Below, piece by piece: positions 53,792-62,539 of a stretch of DNA of 64,000 bases. This stretch comes from Flagellimonas_B algarum (lineage in GTDB: Bacteria > Bacteroidota > Bacteroidia > Flavobacteriales > Flavobacteriaceae), in contig NZ_JBEVTG010000002.1 in the NCBI RefSeq assembly GCF_040513375.1, positions 1-64,000 on the forward strand, written 5' to 3'. The translations under genes were made by a program, and so were the position numbers. The stretch's first letter is position 1. The number at the start of each line of letters is the position of its first letter. The notes beneath the pieces were generated by a model. The model searched no databases. It had not been told where the DNA came from and saw only the letters and a list, made by a program, of their open reading frames with translations.

Positions 53792-55786
53792 TCAGGACTG
53801 TATTTTCGCCAAATCGAAGTTGATTTTAAAACAGCTCCCTTCACCATCGGTACTTTCGACCTTGATACGACCACCATTCAAAGCGATCAGGTCTTTACAG
53901 ATCGATAGCCCGAGCCCTGTCCCTTTTTCGTTTTGGGTGCCAGGTGTCGATACCACAGCACCTCCTTCATTGAATGATACGACCTTTTCCATGGATAATC
54001 CGATGCCGGTATCGCAAACGAACAAGTCGATCGATCGGTCGCCTTTTTCGGCCCCGAACCGTATGCTACCCCCATTCCGATTGTATTTGATGGCATTGGA
54101 AATCAGGTTGCGAAGAATGATGTTCAGATGTTCGGGATCGATAAGGAGGCTCATATCGGGATCGAAGTTGCAAACAATGGTCAACGCTTTTCGATCAATG
54201 GCTTCCTGGTACAGTTCGCAAACTTCGCTTGCAGCAGCCTTGATTTTCGTCGGTATGGGTTTAGGTTCAACCCCTTTCATTTGTGATTTGGCCCAATAAA
54301 GTAGGTTGTTCAAGGTGAAGGAACTGTGATCGACATTCGCCTTGAGCCTGGGGACCATGGTCGCAACCTCACTTGCTGAAAGCGATTTATCGTTATACAA
54401 GGCCAATAACTCCTGTAGGGTTCCAATAGGGGCTTTCAAATCGTGGCCAATGATCGAAAATACCCGGTCTTTGGCCAGATTCAATGCCTTAAGTTGTCCG
54501 TTGGTGTTCGCTTGTTCCCGGGCGTTTTTTCGCACTAATAAAATAATCACAACCAAAGCCAGAAGCACCACTACGGTGACATAGGTGATTACTTTTTGTT
54601 TTTCCAGCCGCCTAATGTTGATCATTTGGGCCAATTGCTGTTCATTCTCATAATTCAGTTTGGCCCGATACAAGCGCAAATGCCTTCTGGAATCATTTAA
54701 GGCAATGGTGTTCTGTATTTCGAAAGAGGCATTCGCATGTTGGTAGGAAGCGTCTATGCCTCCCCGCGCTTTGTACACTTTGCTCAACACCAAATGGGCA
54801 TCGGCCAACGCGATCGAATCATGAAATCGCTCTGCCAAGAACTGTGCTTCAGCCGCATGATTTTCAGCAAGGTCGAATTCGGACTGTGCGAGGTATATAT
54901 GGGAATACTGGGTCTCCACCTCTAGATTGTCACGGTCATTTCGTAACAGTCTAAGCAAGCTATCGGATCGCCGGTTAAAGATCAAAGCTTTGGATAAGGA
55001 GTCGACGCCCAAGTAATACTTTGAGATGACTCGATAACATCGTGAAAGCCAAAGAGGATCTTGACGATTTTTTAGTTTTTGAACACTGGCAAAACCATAT
55101 TGACGTGCCGTTTCGTAATTTTTAAGGCGTACATGGTTCAGGGCCATGTTCGATTTTGTAATGGCTTCAAGGTCGTCGGTGCCCACCACCATCCACAAAC
55201 TATCGGCAACGGCATATTCTTCGTTCGCTTCCTCAAATAGCATGCTTTGACTATATAGAAAACCGAGATTATGCCTTAATCGGGCTTCTTCTTCGACTAA
55301 ACCGTTCGCCCTAGCTAAGTCAATGACCTCATAGAATACCGTAATCGCTTTTTTTAGATTGAGATCGGAAAACAGCTGAAAAGCCAAACTTTTCAAAACT
55401 TGGACTTTCAATGAAGCATTCGACGAGCCTTCTATTTGATGTTGGGCCTGTTCATATAAGGCCATGGCTTCTACATTCCCACCAATATCCGAATGGTAAT
55501 CGCCCAAGCGGGTGTTGCCCAGGATATTGCCATCGGTATATTGGATTTTTCCACTTAGGGCAATAGCCTTTTCCGCATAATATTTAAGGCTGTCCGGTTT
55601 TCTGAACCGGTATTTGCGTGCAAGGGCGTTGTAGCAATCGACCAAAGTGTTCAAACCGGCATCCGAACCCGATTCCAACTTCCTGATTTGAATCAATAAA
55701 CTGTCTTTTTCGGATTGGAATTGACCCTTTGCCAGTGGCATGGACCCTAATACGAAAAACACCCACAAAAGCCTATGAAATGTCAT
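53792..55786 (-). CDS. TPR sensor histidine kinase 2
   Basis: A protein of 664 residues with the same order: signal peptide (about 1-21, ending AKGQ), TPR repeats (about 70-380), membrane helix near 393-412, kinase core with FSIIGHDLKAPIGTLQELL (His448), IRNLISNAIKYN, CDTGIGLSME and GTGLGLSICKDL. Ends at about the usual G2 box, with no receiver. Starts 44 bases after the stop of kinase 3. The long H-box and N-box runs are nearly identical to those of kinase 3, the mark of recent tandem duplication. Confidence 0.93.
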   Translation of the reverse strand: MTFHRLLWVFFVLGSMPLAKGQFQSEKDSLLIQIRKLESGSDAGLNTLVDCYNALARKYRFRKPDSLKYYAEKAIALSGKIQYTDGNILGNTRLGDYHSDIGGNVEAMALYEQAQHQIEGSSNASLKVQVLKSLAFQLFSDLNLKKAITVFYEVIDLARANGLVEEEARLRHNLGFLYSQSMLFEEANEEYAVADSLWMVVGTDDLEAITKSNMALNHVRLKNYETARQYGFASVQKLKNRQDPLWLSRCYRVISKYYLGVDSLSKALIFNRRSDSLLRLLRNDRDNLEVETQYSHIYLAQSEFDLAENHAAEAQFLAERFHDSIALADAHLVLSKVYKARGGIDASYQHANASFEIQNTIALNDSRRHLRLYRAKLNYENEQQLAQMINIRRLEKQKVITYVTVVVLLALVVIILLVRKNAREQANTNGQLKALNLAKDRVFSIIGHDLKAPIGTLQELLALYNDKSLSASEVATMVPRLKANVDHSSFTLNNLLYWAKSQMKGVEPKPIPTKIKAAASEVCELYQEAIDRKALTIVCNFDPDMSLLIDPEHLNIILRNLISNAIKYNRNGGSIRFGAEKGDRSIDLFVCDTGIGLSMEKVVSFNEGGAVVSTPGTQNEKGTGLGLSICKDLIALNGGRIKVESTDGEGSCFKINFDLAKIQS

Positions 55787-55830
55787 AAAACATCCTTAAG
55801 ATGTTGTTAAATATAAGTAAATGACAGGTC

Positions 55831-57852
55831 TTATGGAATAACAAAGCGAAAACGACTTCCACTTCCCCGTTGGCTTTCGACGGTCAGGCTTCCTCCATTC
55901 AAACGGATGAGTTCGTCGCAAATGGCCAATCCGAGACCGGTTCCTTTTTCCTGTGCTGTTCCGGGGGTGGAGTCTGTCGGATTCCCTTCGAACAGTGTAG
56001 CGATCTTGACTTGATCCATTCCGACCCCTTCATCACGAATCCAAACTTCGGTTCCCTGGCTTGTAGTGGTGCTTCCAAATTTGATTTCACCTCCTTCCAT
56101 GCTGTATTTTATGGCATTGGAAATCAAGTTTCGGAGAATGATGTTCAGGTGCTCCTCATCCATTCGGATGCGGGTCGAGGGGTCAAAAGTGCATGACATG
56201 ACCAGTCGTTTTTTGCTAATCGCCTCGTTAAACAAAGCACATACCTCAAATGCCGCTGATTTTATCGGTACCTGGACAGGAACGGGTTGGATTCCGTTCA
56301 TTTGTGATTTGGCCCAGAACAACAAATTGTTGAGGGTAAAGGAACTATGGTCGACATTGGCCTTTAATCTTGGGAAAACGGCCGCGATTTGCTCATCCGA
56401 TAAACTGCTGTCATTGTATAATTCCAACAACTCTTGAAGGGTCCCAATCGGTGACTTCAAATCATGACCGATGATCGAAAAGACCCGATCTTTTGCGGCA
56501 TTCAGTTCTTGGAGTTTGCGGTTAGCGGCTTTTTGTTCCCTTATGTTTTTTCGAATGAGTAGGATGATGGCCGTCAAGGCCAATAATAATACTAAGGAGG
56601 TTAAGGTAATTGCCCGTTGGCGTTCGAGCACTTTGTCGTTTTCAATTTCGGCCAACTGCTGCTCATTTTCAAAGTTGCTTTGGGCCTGTAGCATCAGCAG
56701 TTTGGTAGCGTTGTCTTCGACCATAATCGAATCGGAAAGTCGTTGCGCCGCTTCCAAATGTTCAATTGCGATTTCTGAACGATCCATCATGCGGTTGATG
56801 CGATATAAAAGATCGGATACCTGGATCTGCCCTTCAAAATAGGTAATGGCCTTGGCTAAGCTGTGGGCCTTTATGGCATAATCTTCGGCTTGGGCAACTT
56901 CCCCATTGAGGAGATAGGCCTCGGCCAGACCAAGGTACACATCGGTTTCCCGCTTTTGATCGCTCATGTTTTCCAAAAGTTCCATGGCCTTGGAATAATG
57001 CTTGAGTGCCTCTTCGAAGTTCTTTTCCTGTATGGCGATACCACCTAAGGTGATGCAGGCAAAAGACTCCCAAGCCCCGAATCGATTCTCTTGAAAGACC
57101 GGTATGGCGGCGTAGGTATATTTTTTCCCTTTTTCGAACTCGTTCTTTTTCCAGTACAGATAACCGAGATTACTTTCGACTTGCGCTTTCTGTAAACGAT
57201 CATCAGACGATTTCAAGATATCAAGGCATTTGTCGTAATAGGTCAACGCCTGTTCATAATCTTTAATGATCGAAAAGGTGGTGGCCAGGTTCATGTTGAA
57301 CGCCAACTGCATTTGTTGGTTCGATTGCGCTTCGGCCTTTTGAAACCCTTCTTGATAGAGCAAATAGGTTTTCGGAAAATCCTTTTTAGCATAATAGCCA
57401 AGTCCCATTAAATTGATCACCGTTAAATGGATGCTATCGGCACCGGCCGTCGCACTCAGTTGATACGCTTTATCAGCGAATTCAAAACCGGTATCGAAGT
57501 TTCCGTTGAACAGATGGTAGCTGGCCAATGCCAGCTGGGCCCCCGCCTTGCCCTTGTCGTAACCAATGGCATCACTGAGTTCCAAGGCGCGATTCGCCAT
57601 ATGGAGTACACTGTCTTTGTTTTGATAGATGTACGCCCTAGCGAGTTCGTAAAGGTTTTTGATATAGGTGGTGTCGCTCGGATTGAAATCGGGTCGTGAC
57701 TCGAAGTCGGCTTTGATATTACCCAGGCTATCAGTCAATTTTTCTTGGGCCCGACCCGGGGTCTGCGATAGGGCGAATAGGGTAACGGCCAACAAACATC
57801 GGCATATGGAAATACGTCCTATGTGAAGCACAGACAATACGATGGGGGACAA
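55831..57852 (-). CDS. TPR sensor histidine kinase 3
   Basis: A protein of 673 residues. Same architecture: N-terminal signal peptide (ending GRAQ), TPR region (about 70-390), membrane helix near 408-428, H-box FSIIGHDLKSPIGTLQEL with His463, N-box IRNLISNAIKYS, RDEGVGMDQ and GTGLGLAICDEL. Proximal gene of the minus-strand set, preceded by tRNA-His on the other strand. No response regulator nearby, so the output must be elsewhere or through a phosphorelay. Confidence 0.93.
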   Translation of the reverse strand: MSPIVLSVLHIGRISICRCLLAVTLFALSQTPGRAQEKLTDSLGNIKADFESRPDFNPSDTTYIKNLYELARAYIYQNKDSVLHMANRALELSDAIGYDKGKAGAQLALASYHLFNGNFDTGFEFADKAYQLSATAGADSIHLTVINLMGLGYYAKKDFPKTYLLYQEGFQKAEAQSNQQMQLAFNMNLATTFSIIKDYEQALTYYDKCLDILKSSDDRLQKAQVESNLGYLYWKKNEFEKGKKYTYAAIPVFQENRFGAWESFACITLGGIAIQEKNFEEALKHYSKAMELLENMSDQKRETDVYLGLAEAYLLNGEVAQAEDYAIKAHSLAKAITYFEGQIQVSDLLYRINRMMDRSEIAIEHLEAAQRLSDSIMVEDNATKLLMLQAQSNFENEQQLAEIENDKVLERQRAITLTSLVLLLALTAIILLIRKNIREQKAANRKLQELNAAKDRVFSIIGHDLKSPIGTLQELLELYNDSSLSDEQIAAVFPRLKANVDHSSFTLNNLLFWAKSQMNGIQPVPVQVPIKSAAFEVCALFNEAISKKRLVMSCTFDPSTRIRMDEEHLNIILRNLISNAIKYSMEGGEIKFGSTTTSQGTEVWIRDEGVGMDQVKIATLFEGNPTDSTPGTAQEKGTGLGLAICDELIRLNGGSLTVESQRGSGSRFRFVIP

Positions 57853-57917
57853 TTTTAAACCTAAGGTACACTTTTATAGGTAAGTACGTATGCCCCAAGC
57901 TTGAAATACTATTATTA

Positions 57918-57950
57918 TTTTGAAAGGTTTCACAAAATGATTTACCTTTG
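57918..57950 (+). promoter_or_regulatory. Promoter of tRNA-His
   Basis: TTTTG (57918-57922), 20 bases, TACCTTTG (57943-57950): a perfect -33/-7 match with the -7 ending 14 bases before the tRNA. Confidence 0.8.
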
Positions 57951-57964
57951 CCCTCGCTTAAAAT

Positions 57965-58039
57965 GGTGGTTGTAGCTCAGTTGGTTAGAGCGCTGGATTG
58001 TGGTTCCAGAGGTCGCCGGTTCGAACCCGGTCTTCCACC
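57965..58039 (+). tRNA. tRNA-His (anticodon GTG)
   Basis: Cloverleaf with extra G-1 pairing C73, acceptor GTGGTTG / CTTCCAC, D arm GCTC...GAGC, anticodon stem CTGGA / TCCAG and loop TTGTGGT (GTG), T arm GCCGG TTCGAAC CCGGT. The acceptor has two adjacent U-U positions (5:68 and 6:67), otherwise normal. The G-1:C73 pair is the hallmark of histidine tRNA. CCA is not encoded. Confidence 0.93.
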
Positions 58040-58049
58040 CTTTAAAAAA

Positions 58050-58081
58050 GAAAAGCCCGGGACGATCGTCTTGGGCTTTTC
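58050..58081 (+). terminator. Terminator after tRNA-His
   Basis: GAAAAGCCC / GGGCTTTTC stem extended inward through two G-T pairs to the GACGATCGTC palindrome, followed by CGTTTT. Confidence 0.75.
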
Positions 58082-58154
58082 CGTTTTATACCCGTTGCTT
58101 GCAGCGTGGCGAATTGGATTGGGCGCAGCTGAGTTCACCCCGGCACCAAAAAAA

Positions 58155-59564
58155 TCAGTTCGACAACTGCAATCCATTGACCGCTTCGGCGATTTCATAC
58201 CCCAAGCGTAATCCTTCAGTAGCGTCTTCAAGAATATGTACACCCAGGGGTACCCGAGAATAGGCGTTCTCATAGGCCATTTCGGTAAAGGAGTCAAAAC
58301 TACGAGGTGTTCCATTGAACTCGGTGACATAGTCAAAACCGAGGTAGGTATTATCGGTAAAGGCAACATCATCGGTTCCGAAAAAGGCAATGAACACCCC
58401 ACCAGCGGCACCTGCAAAGGTGGCGTGTCCTGAAGGGTAACTCGGAAAGGCCGGGTTGGGCGCCACGACGAATCGTGCCAAATTGGTGGTGAATTCCTTA
58501 TCGATAGTCTCGTTGATATAGGTGCTTGGGCGTTGGGTATTGTAGGTGTACTTATCGTCCCAAGCCGACACAGCGGCATCGTTTAGTGCGAATCCCAAAC
58601 GTAACAACAGCTCCAAAGTACGTTCATAACCCAGTTCATATTGTGCAATGAGCTGATTGGCGATCGAAAACTGCCTTCCTGGTGGACTGATCATCAATCC
58701 CTCCACATCATCCGCCCAAAATTCAGCGATCCACAATTCCTCTGCATTGTCGGTGGCTGCCGCAGTGGCCGTTTCGTATACAGCGGTCATACTGGTATAA
58801 TAGGCACTTTCGGCCTTGGTACTGTAACTGAACAAGGAAGTGAAAGGAGTAGTGCTGGTCGCTTCTGGGCCAATGGCGAAGGTCCTCACTTCACGCCAAT
58901 ACGGAAACCACGCATCTTCGTTCTCCCCGGCAGCCCAAAGTCCTTCACCGACAGGGGCTATGTAATCAGCTGGGGTGGGGTTACGAATTTGATCCTCACC
59001 AGCTTCATCGGTTTCACTATAGGCGATAACGCGTCGGGCGACATGGCGCCCCCAGCGTCTCGACCGTTCGATGACCTCTTCGCTCAAACCTTGTGAGTAG
59101 GTTTCAAGTTTTTCATTCCTGAACTCCGAGATCGAAGTTTGGGCAAAACCGGCAATGCTGAACATAAAATGCGATAAGGCTTCGCCGTACGCCTCGTTCA
59201 AAGCGATTTCAAGATCGATATCGGTTTCGAATACATCGGTATCTATGGAAAGTTCATTGAACCTTTGGGTATTCGAATTGTAAGTATCCATGAATGGCAC
59301 GGCCGTTTCGTATCCGGTCAAATGGATATAGGCCAAACTTCGGGTTACGCTGTTCGGCCGCATGTCGATGGTGTGTTGGTCGATCGTAACGAATAGATCA
59401 CTCCATTGTACGATCAATTCGGCTGTGGAATCGGCTAAGTTGATGGTTTCGGTTTCCGTTGCATCCGAATCACCGATTACAGGGTCATCATCGGTGGTAC
59501 AGGCGTTAAAGATCAAGGCCATACAGGCCAAAAGGAACAGTGTTTTGTTGTGATATAACTTCAT
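58155..59564 (-). CDS. Vanadium-dependent haloperoxidase-like lipoprotein (PAP2 superfamily)
   Basis: A protein of 469 residues with lipobox IFNAC (Cys22). The acid-phosphatase/vanadate site motifs are present: NTQRPSTYI, FPSYPSGHATFAGAAGGVF and SRVPLGVHILEDATEG, with the conserved Arg and His. Enzymes of this family either bind vanadate and oxidise halides with peroxide or remove phosphate. The family is common in marine Bacteroidota, some with iodoperoxidase activity. Sequence alone does not separate peroxidase from phosphatase. Surface or periplasm anchored. Confidence 0.88.
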   Translation of the reverse strand: MKLYHNKTLFLLACMALIFNACTTDDDPVIGDSDATETETINLADSTAELIVQWSDLFVTIDQHTIDMRPNSVTRSLAYIHLTGYETAVPFMDTYNSNTQRFNELSIDTDVFETDIDLEIALNEAYGEALSHFMFSIAGFAQTSISEFRNEKLETYSQGLSEEVIERSRRWGRHVARRVIAYSETDEAGEDQIRNPTPADYIAPVGEGLWAAGENEDAWFPYWREVRTFAIGPEATSTTPFTSLFSYSTKAESAYYTSMTAVYETATAAATDNAEELWIAEFWADDVEGLMISPPGRQFSIANQLIAQYELGYERTLELLLRLGFALNDAAVSAWDDKYTYNTQRPSTYINETIDKEFTTNLARFVVAPNPAFPSYPSGHATFAGAAGGVFIAFFGTDDVAFTDNTYLGFDYVTEFNGTPRSFDSFTEMAYENAYSRVPLGVHILEDATEGLRLGYEIAEAVNGLQLSN

Positions 59565-59694
59565 AGTATTAAGAAATTGTTTATCGATTGGATGTCAATT
59601 CCTTTTAAAACCTTGTGTTATTAATAAAACTTTATGATTTAAGGACACTAGTTTCGTTAAGTACATTTTTCAAGAGAATCGAACATTTCATTTT

Positions 59695-59714
59695 TTATTT
59701 AATCGTTTAAACAA
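59695..59714. promoter_or_regulatory. LacI-type operator, copy 1 (upstream of the regulator gene)
   Basis: Twenty bases that on the minus strand read TTGTTTAAACGATTAAATAA, identical to 60767-60786 on the plus strand. The core CGTTTAAACA is near-palindromic. It lies just before the regulator's TATATTTG element and start. Confidence 0.7.
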
Positions 59715-59715
59715 T

Positions 59716-59723
59716 TATATTTG
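59716..59723 (+). promoter_or_regulatory. -7 element of the lacI-type gene
   Basis: TATATTTG fits TAnnTTTG and ends at the base before the ATG at 59724. Transcription would start about 59729-59730, at or after the first ATG. Confidence 0.45.
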
Positions 59724-60755
59724 ATGGCTATGGAGCGGCCAAAGAAAGTTTCATTAAAGGACATCGCCGAGCGGGCTTCCGTTTCGACGGCCTTGGTGTC
59801 GTATGTGTTGAACGGTCGCCATTCGAATCGTATCAAAACGGAAACGGCAGATCGTATCAAGGCCATCGCCGCTGAATTGGACTATCGTCCGGATTTTTTG
59901 GCTAAAGCATTAAAGTCGCAACGCACCTATACCATAGGATTGGTTTTAGCCGATTTGGCCAATCCGTTTTCAGCTCAAGTTGCCCGCATTATCGAGAATG
60001 AGGCCCAACGATCCGATTATATTGTTTTAATGGGCAGTACGGATGAGAACAAAACCGCTTTTCGGGAAGTGGTCTCTAGTTTTATCGATAGACAGGTAGA
60101 TGGCATGATCTTGCTACCTGCAGCCAAATGTGAAGACGAGATCCAACGTGTTCATGACAAGGGGATCCCTTATGTTCTTATGGATCGCTATTTCCCTCAG
60201 AAACCGTTCAACTTTGTGATCAACGATAATTATTATGCGACCTACACTGCGACGGAACAGTTGATCCGAAGTGGCAGAAAACAGATCGTACTGGTGACTT
60301 TGGACATTCCGTTAAGCCATATCGAAGATCGGAAGAAAGGGTTTTTGGATGCGTGTCGAAATTCGGGCATATTAGGGTTATGTCTGGTTAGGGAGGTGAA
60401 TGGAAACAGATTGGGAGTAGAGGTTGCCGAGGCTTTGGACATGCTTTTCGAAACCAATGCGGAAATCGATGCATTATTGTTCACCACCGACCTGTTGGCA
60501 CTGTATGGAATGCGATATGCCATTAAGAACAAACTTAGGGTGCCGGATATGATCGATATCATGGCTGTTGATGAAGCTCCGTATTACGATATTTTTCCAA
60601 GTAAGATCACCTATTACAAACAACCCTTGGAAAAAATGGGGCGTAAGGCTATGGATTTTTTGATATCGAAAATCGAAAATGATCAAGGACAAACCATTCA
60701 AGAAATTATAAAAGGAAACTTGGTTTTACCCAATACGAACCAAGGAGACCTCTAA
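59724..60755 (+). CDS. LacI family transcriptional regulator
   Basis: A protein of 343 residues (start 59724; ATG 59730 would give 341). The N-terminal helix-turn-helix VSLKDIAERASVSTALVSYVLNGRHS plus hinge, then the periplasmic-binding-like sensor: SQRTYTIGLVLADLANPFSA, DRQVDGMILLPA, YVLMDRYF, IDALLFTTDLLALYGM and ITYYKQPLEKMG. LacI-type regulators bind palindromes and release on ligand. Matching 20-base sites lie on both sides of this gene, so it probably represses itself and the transporter-dehydrogenase genes, with the substrate or a metabolite as inducer. Confidence 0.93.
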   Translation: MAMERPKKVSLKDIAERASVSTALVSYVLNGRHSNRIKTETADRIKAIAAELDYRPDFLAKALKSQRTYTIGLVLADLANPFSAQVARIIENEAQRSDYIVLMGSTDENKTAFREVVSSFIDRQVDGMILLPAAKCEDEIQRVHDKGIPYVLMDRYFPQKPFNFVINDNYYATYTATEQLIRSGRKQIVLVTLDIPLSHIEDRKKGFLDACRNSGILGLCLVREVNGNRLGVEVAEALDMLFETNAEIDALLFTTDLLALYGMRYAIKNKLRVPDMIDIMAVDEAPYYDIFPSKITYYKQPLEKMGRKAMDFLISKIENDQGQTIQEIIKGNLVLPNTNQGDL

Positions 60756-60766
60756 GATTTAGATAT

Positions 60767-60786
60767 TTGTTTAAACGATTAAATAA
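60767..60786. promoter_or_regulatory. LacI-type operator, copy 2 (upstream of the permease gene)
   Basis: TTGTTTAAACGATTAAATAA, the inverted copy of the site before the regulator. It lies 18 bases before the permease ATG, so binding would block that transcript. Confidence 0.7.
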
Positions 60787-60804
60787 GTCAAACCACTGAA
60801 TAAC

Positions 60805-62532
60805 ATGGATCAGAAATCGCAACAGTTTTCCGAATTGAAAGGTTTGGATGAGGAACAACTTCCCGTACCAAAACATCGCTTACATCATTGGACCCATTTT
60901 GCTGGGCTCTATGCTGCGGAACATGTAGCAGCGACCGAATTCGTTATTGGTGCGACTTTTGTCGCATTGGGGGCCAAGACCATGGATATCCTTCTTGGGT
61001 TGCTTATTGGAAATCTTTTAGCCATTGCAAGCTGGTCGCTGATCACCACACCGATTGCAGTTGACACCCGACTGAGTTTGTACACCTACCTACAAAAGAT
61101 TGCCGGGAAACAGATGGCAACTTTATACGATTGGGCCAACGTGCTCATTTTTACGGTGATTTCAGCGGCAATGGTAACCGTTTCGGCAACCGCAGTACGT
61201 TTTGCTTTTGATATTCCGGCCCAATTGAATTGGTACCCTAGCAATGTATGGTTCGTGCTTGTGGTGGTCCTCGTGGGATTGTTCGTTGTCTATATCGCCA
61301 TATATGGATTCAAAGCGGTTTCAGAATTTTCCGGGATATGTGCACCATGGTTATTCGTGATGTTCACCAGTGGGGCCTTGGTGCTTTTGCCTGAGTTGTC
61401 GATGAGTGTCAACGGAAATCTATTACCTAACAATTGGGACGCCTTCATTACTATGGGAGACCATGCTATTTGGACAGGATTGGATAGCAATGGGGAACCT
61501 GGTATCGGCCTGGTCGAGGTCATTGGGTTTGCATGGGCCGCGAATACGATTACCCACTTTGGATTGATCGACATGGCGCTCTTACGTTTTGCGAAAAAGA
61601 AGAGCTATGGGTTGGCGACCGGTACCGGGATGTTATTCGGTCATTATGTTGCATGGATCGCGGCCGGTATCATGGGGGCCGGTGCTGCCGTAATCCTCGG
61701 GAAATCCATCGTCGAACTTGACCCGGGTGACGTGGCCTATTATGCTTTGGGTTGGTCAGGATTCGTAATCGTCATCGTAGCCGGTTGGACCACGGCCATA
61801 ACCAACTTATATCGGGCCGGATTGGCCGCCCAAGCCATTTTTACACGTAAATCGCGGAAAAAGACCACCTTGGTCGTTGGTTTGATCATGATCATTATTG
61901 CTTGCTTTCCATTCGTCTTCACCCAAATGTTGCCGCTGCTGACATATGCGGGCCTTTTGGTGACCCCTGTTGGGGCTATTGTGTTTGCCGAACACCAACT
62001 CTTCCCTAAACTTGGGTTGACCCCGTATTGGTCCAAGTATCAAGGGTACTTGCGGCGTCTCCCGGCCATTGCATCTTGGGGCATCGGCTTGGTTTTCGGA
62101 TTTACACTGAATTACCTAGACCTTATGTCTTTTTATTATTTATTTCTCCCGACTTGGGTATTTACGATCATCCTATATACCATTTGGGCAAAATATAGTG
62201 GTGCGGATAGGAAATATGAATCGGAACGCAATAAGGAGAAAGCCCGAGAAACCTTGGTGGAAGCGTATCAAGAAGATTTACGGCGACAGGAAGGGGTTTT
62301 GCAATCTATACCATCAAGAGGTTCGAAAATTTTGAAAGGGATGGGATATATCGCTTTGTTTATTACGTTGATCCTAGCGATCAACGTGCTCCTAGGTAGT
62401 GAGGATACCACATCCTATGAATCGCAACGCGAGCTTTTCTATCGCTATGGGTTCATTTGCACCATCGCTTATTTCATTTTAGCCTTTATGGGCTTGCGGT
62501 TGAAGAAGAGGCAAATTGTAAATAAAGAATAA
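60805..62532 (+). CDS. NCS1-like permease
   Basis: A protein of 575 residues with about 12 helices and an extended charged loop (about 470-505) before the last two. The start HWTHFAGLYAAEHVAATEFVIGATFVALGA and VDTRLSLYTYLQKIAGKQ resemble the cytosine/purine permease-like NCS1 family; GFAWAANTITHFGLIDMALLRF is in the middle. NCS1 members carry nucleobases, allantoin or hydantoin, so a polyol or sugar would be new. It lies between a LacI gene with shared operators and a mannitol-type dehydrogenase 7 bases downstream, which makes it the likely importer of that substrate. Confidence 0.82.
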   Translation: MDQKSQQFSELKGLDEEQLPVPKHRLHHWTHFAGLYAAEHVAATEFVIGATFVALGAKTMDILLGLLIGNLLAIASWSLITTPIAVDTRLSLYTYLQKIAGKQMATLYDWANVLIFTVISAAMVTVSATAVRFAFDIPAQLNWYPSNVWFVLVVVLVGLFVVYIAIYGFKAVSEFSGICAPWLFVMFTSGALVLLPELSMSVNGNLLPNNWDAFITMGDHAIWTGLDSNGEPGIGLVEVIGFAWAANTITHFGLIDMALLRFAKKKSYGLATGTGMLFGHYVAWIAAGIMGAGAAVILGKSIVELDPGDVAYYALGWSGFVIVIVAGWTTAITNLYRAGLAAQAIFTRKSRKKTTLVVGLIMIIIACFPFVFTQMLPLLTYAGLLVTPVGAIVFAEHQLFPKLGLTPYWSKYQGYLRRLPAIASWGIGLVFGFTLNYLDLMSFYYLFLPTWVFTIILYTIWAKYSGADRKYESERNKEKARETLVEAYQEDLRRQEGVLQSIPSRGSKILKGMGYIALFITLILAINVLLGSEDTTSYESQRELFYRYGFICTIAYFILAFMGLRLKKRQIVNKE

Positions 62533-62539
62533 AGAATCT

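Noticed and set aside
19891..58039. The two tRNA genes as island attachment sites
   Set aside because: No second copy of either tRNA 3' end was noticed and no integrase gene is near.
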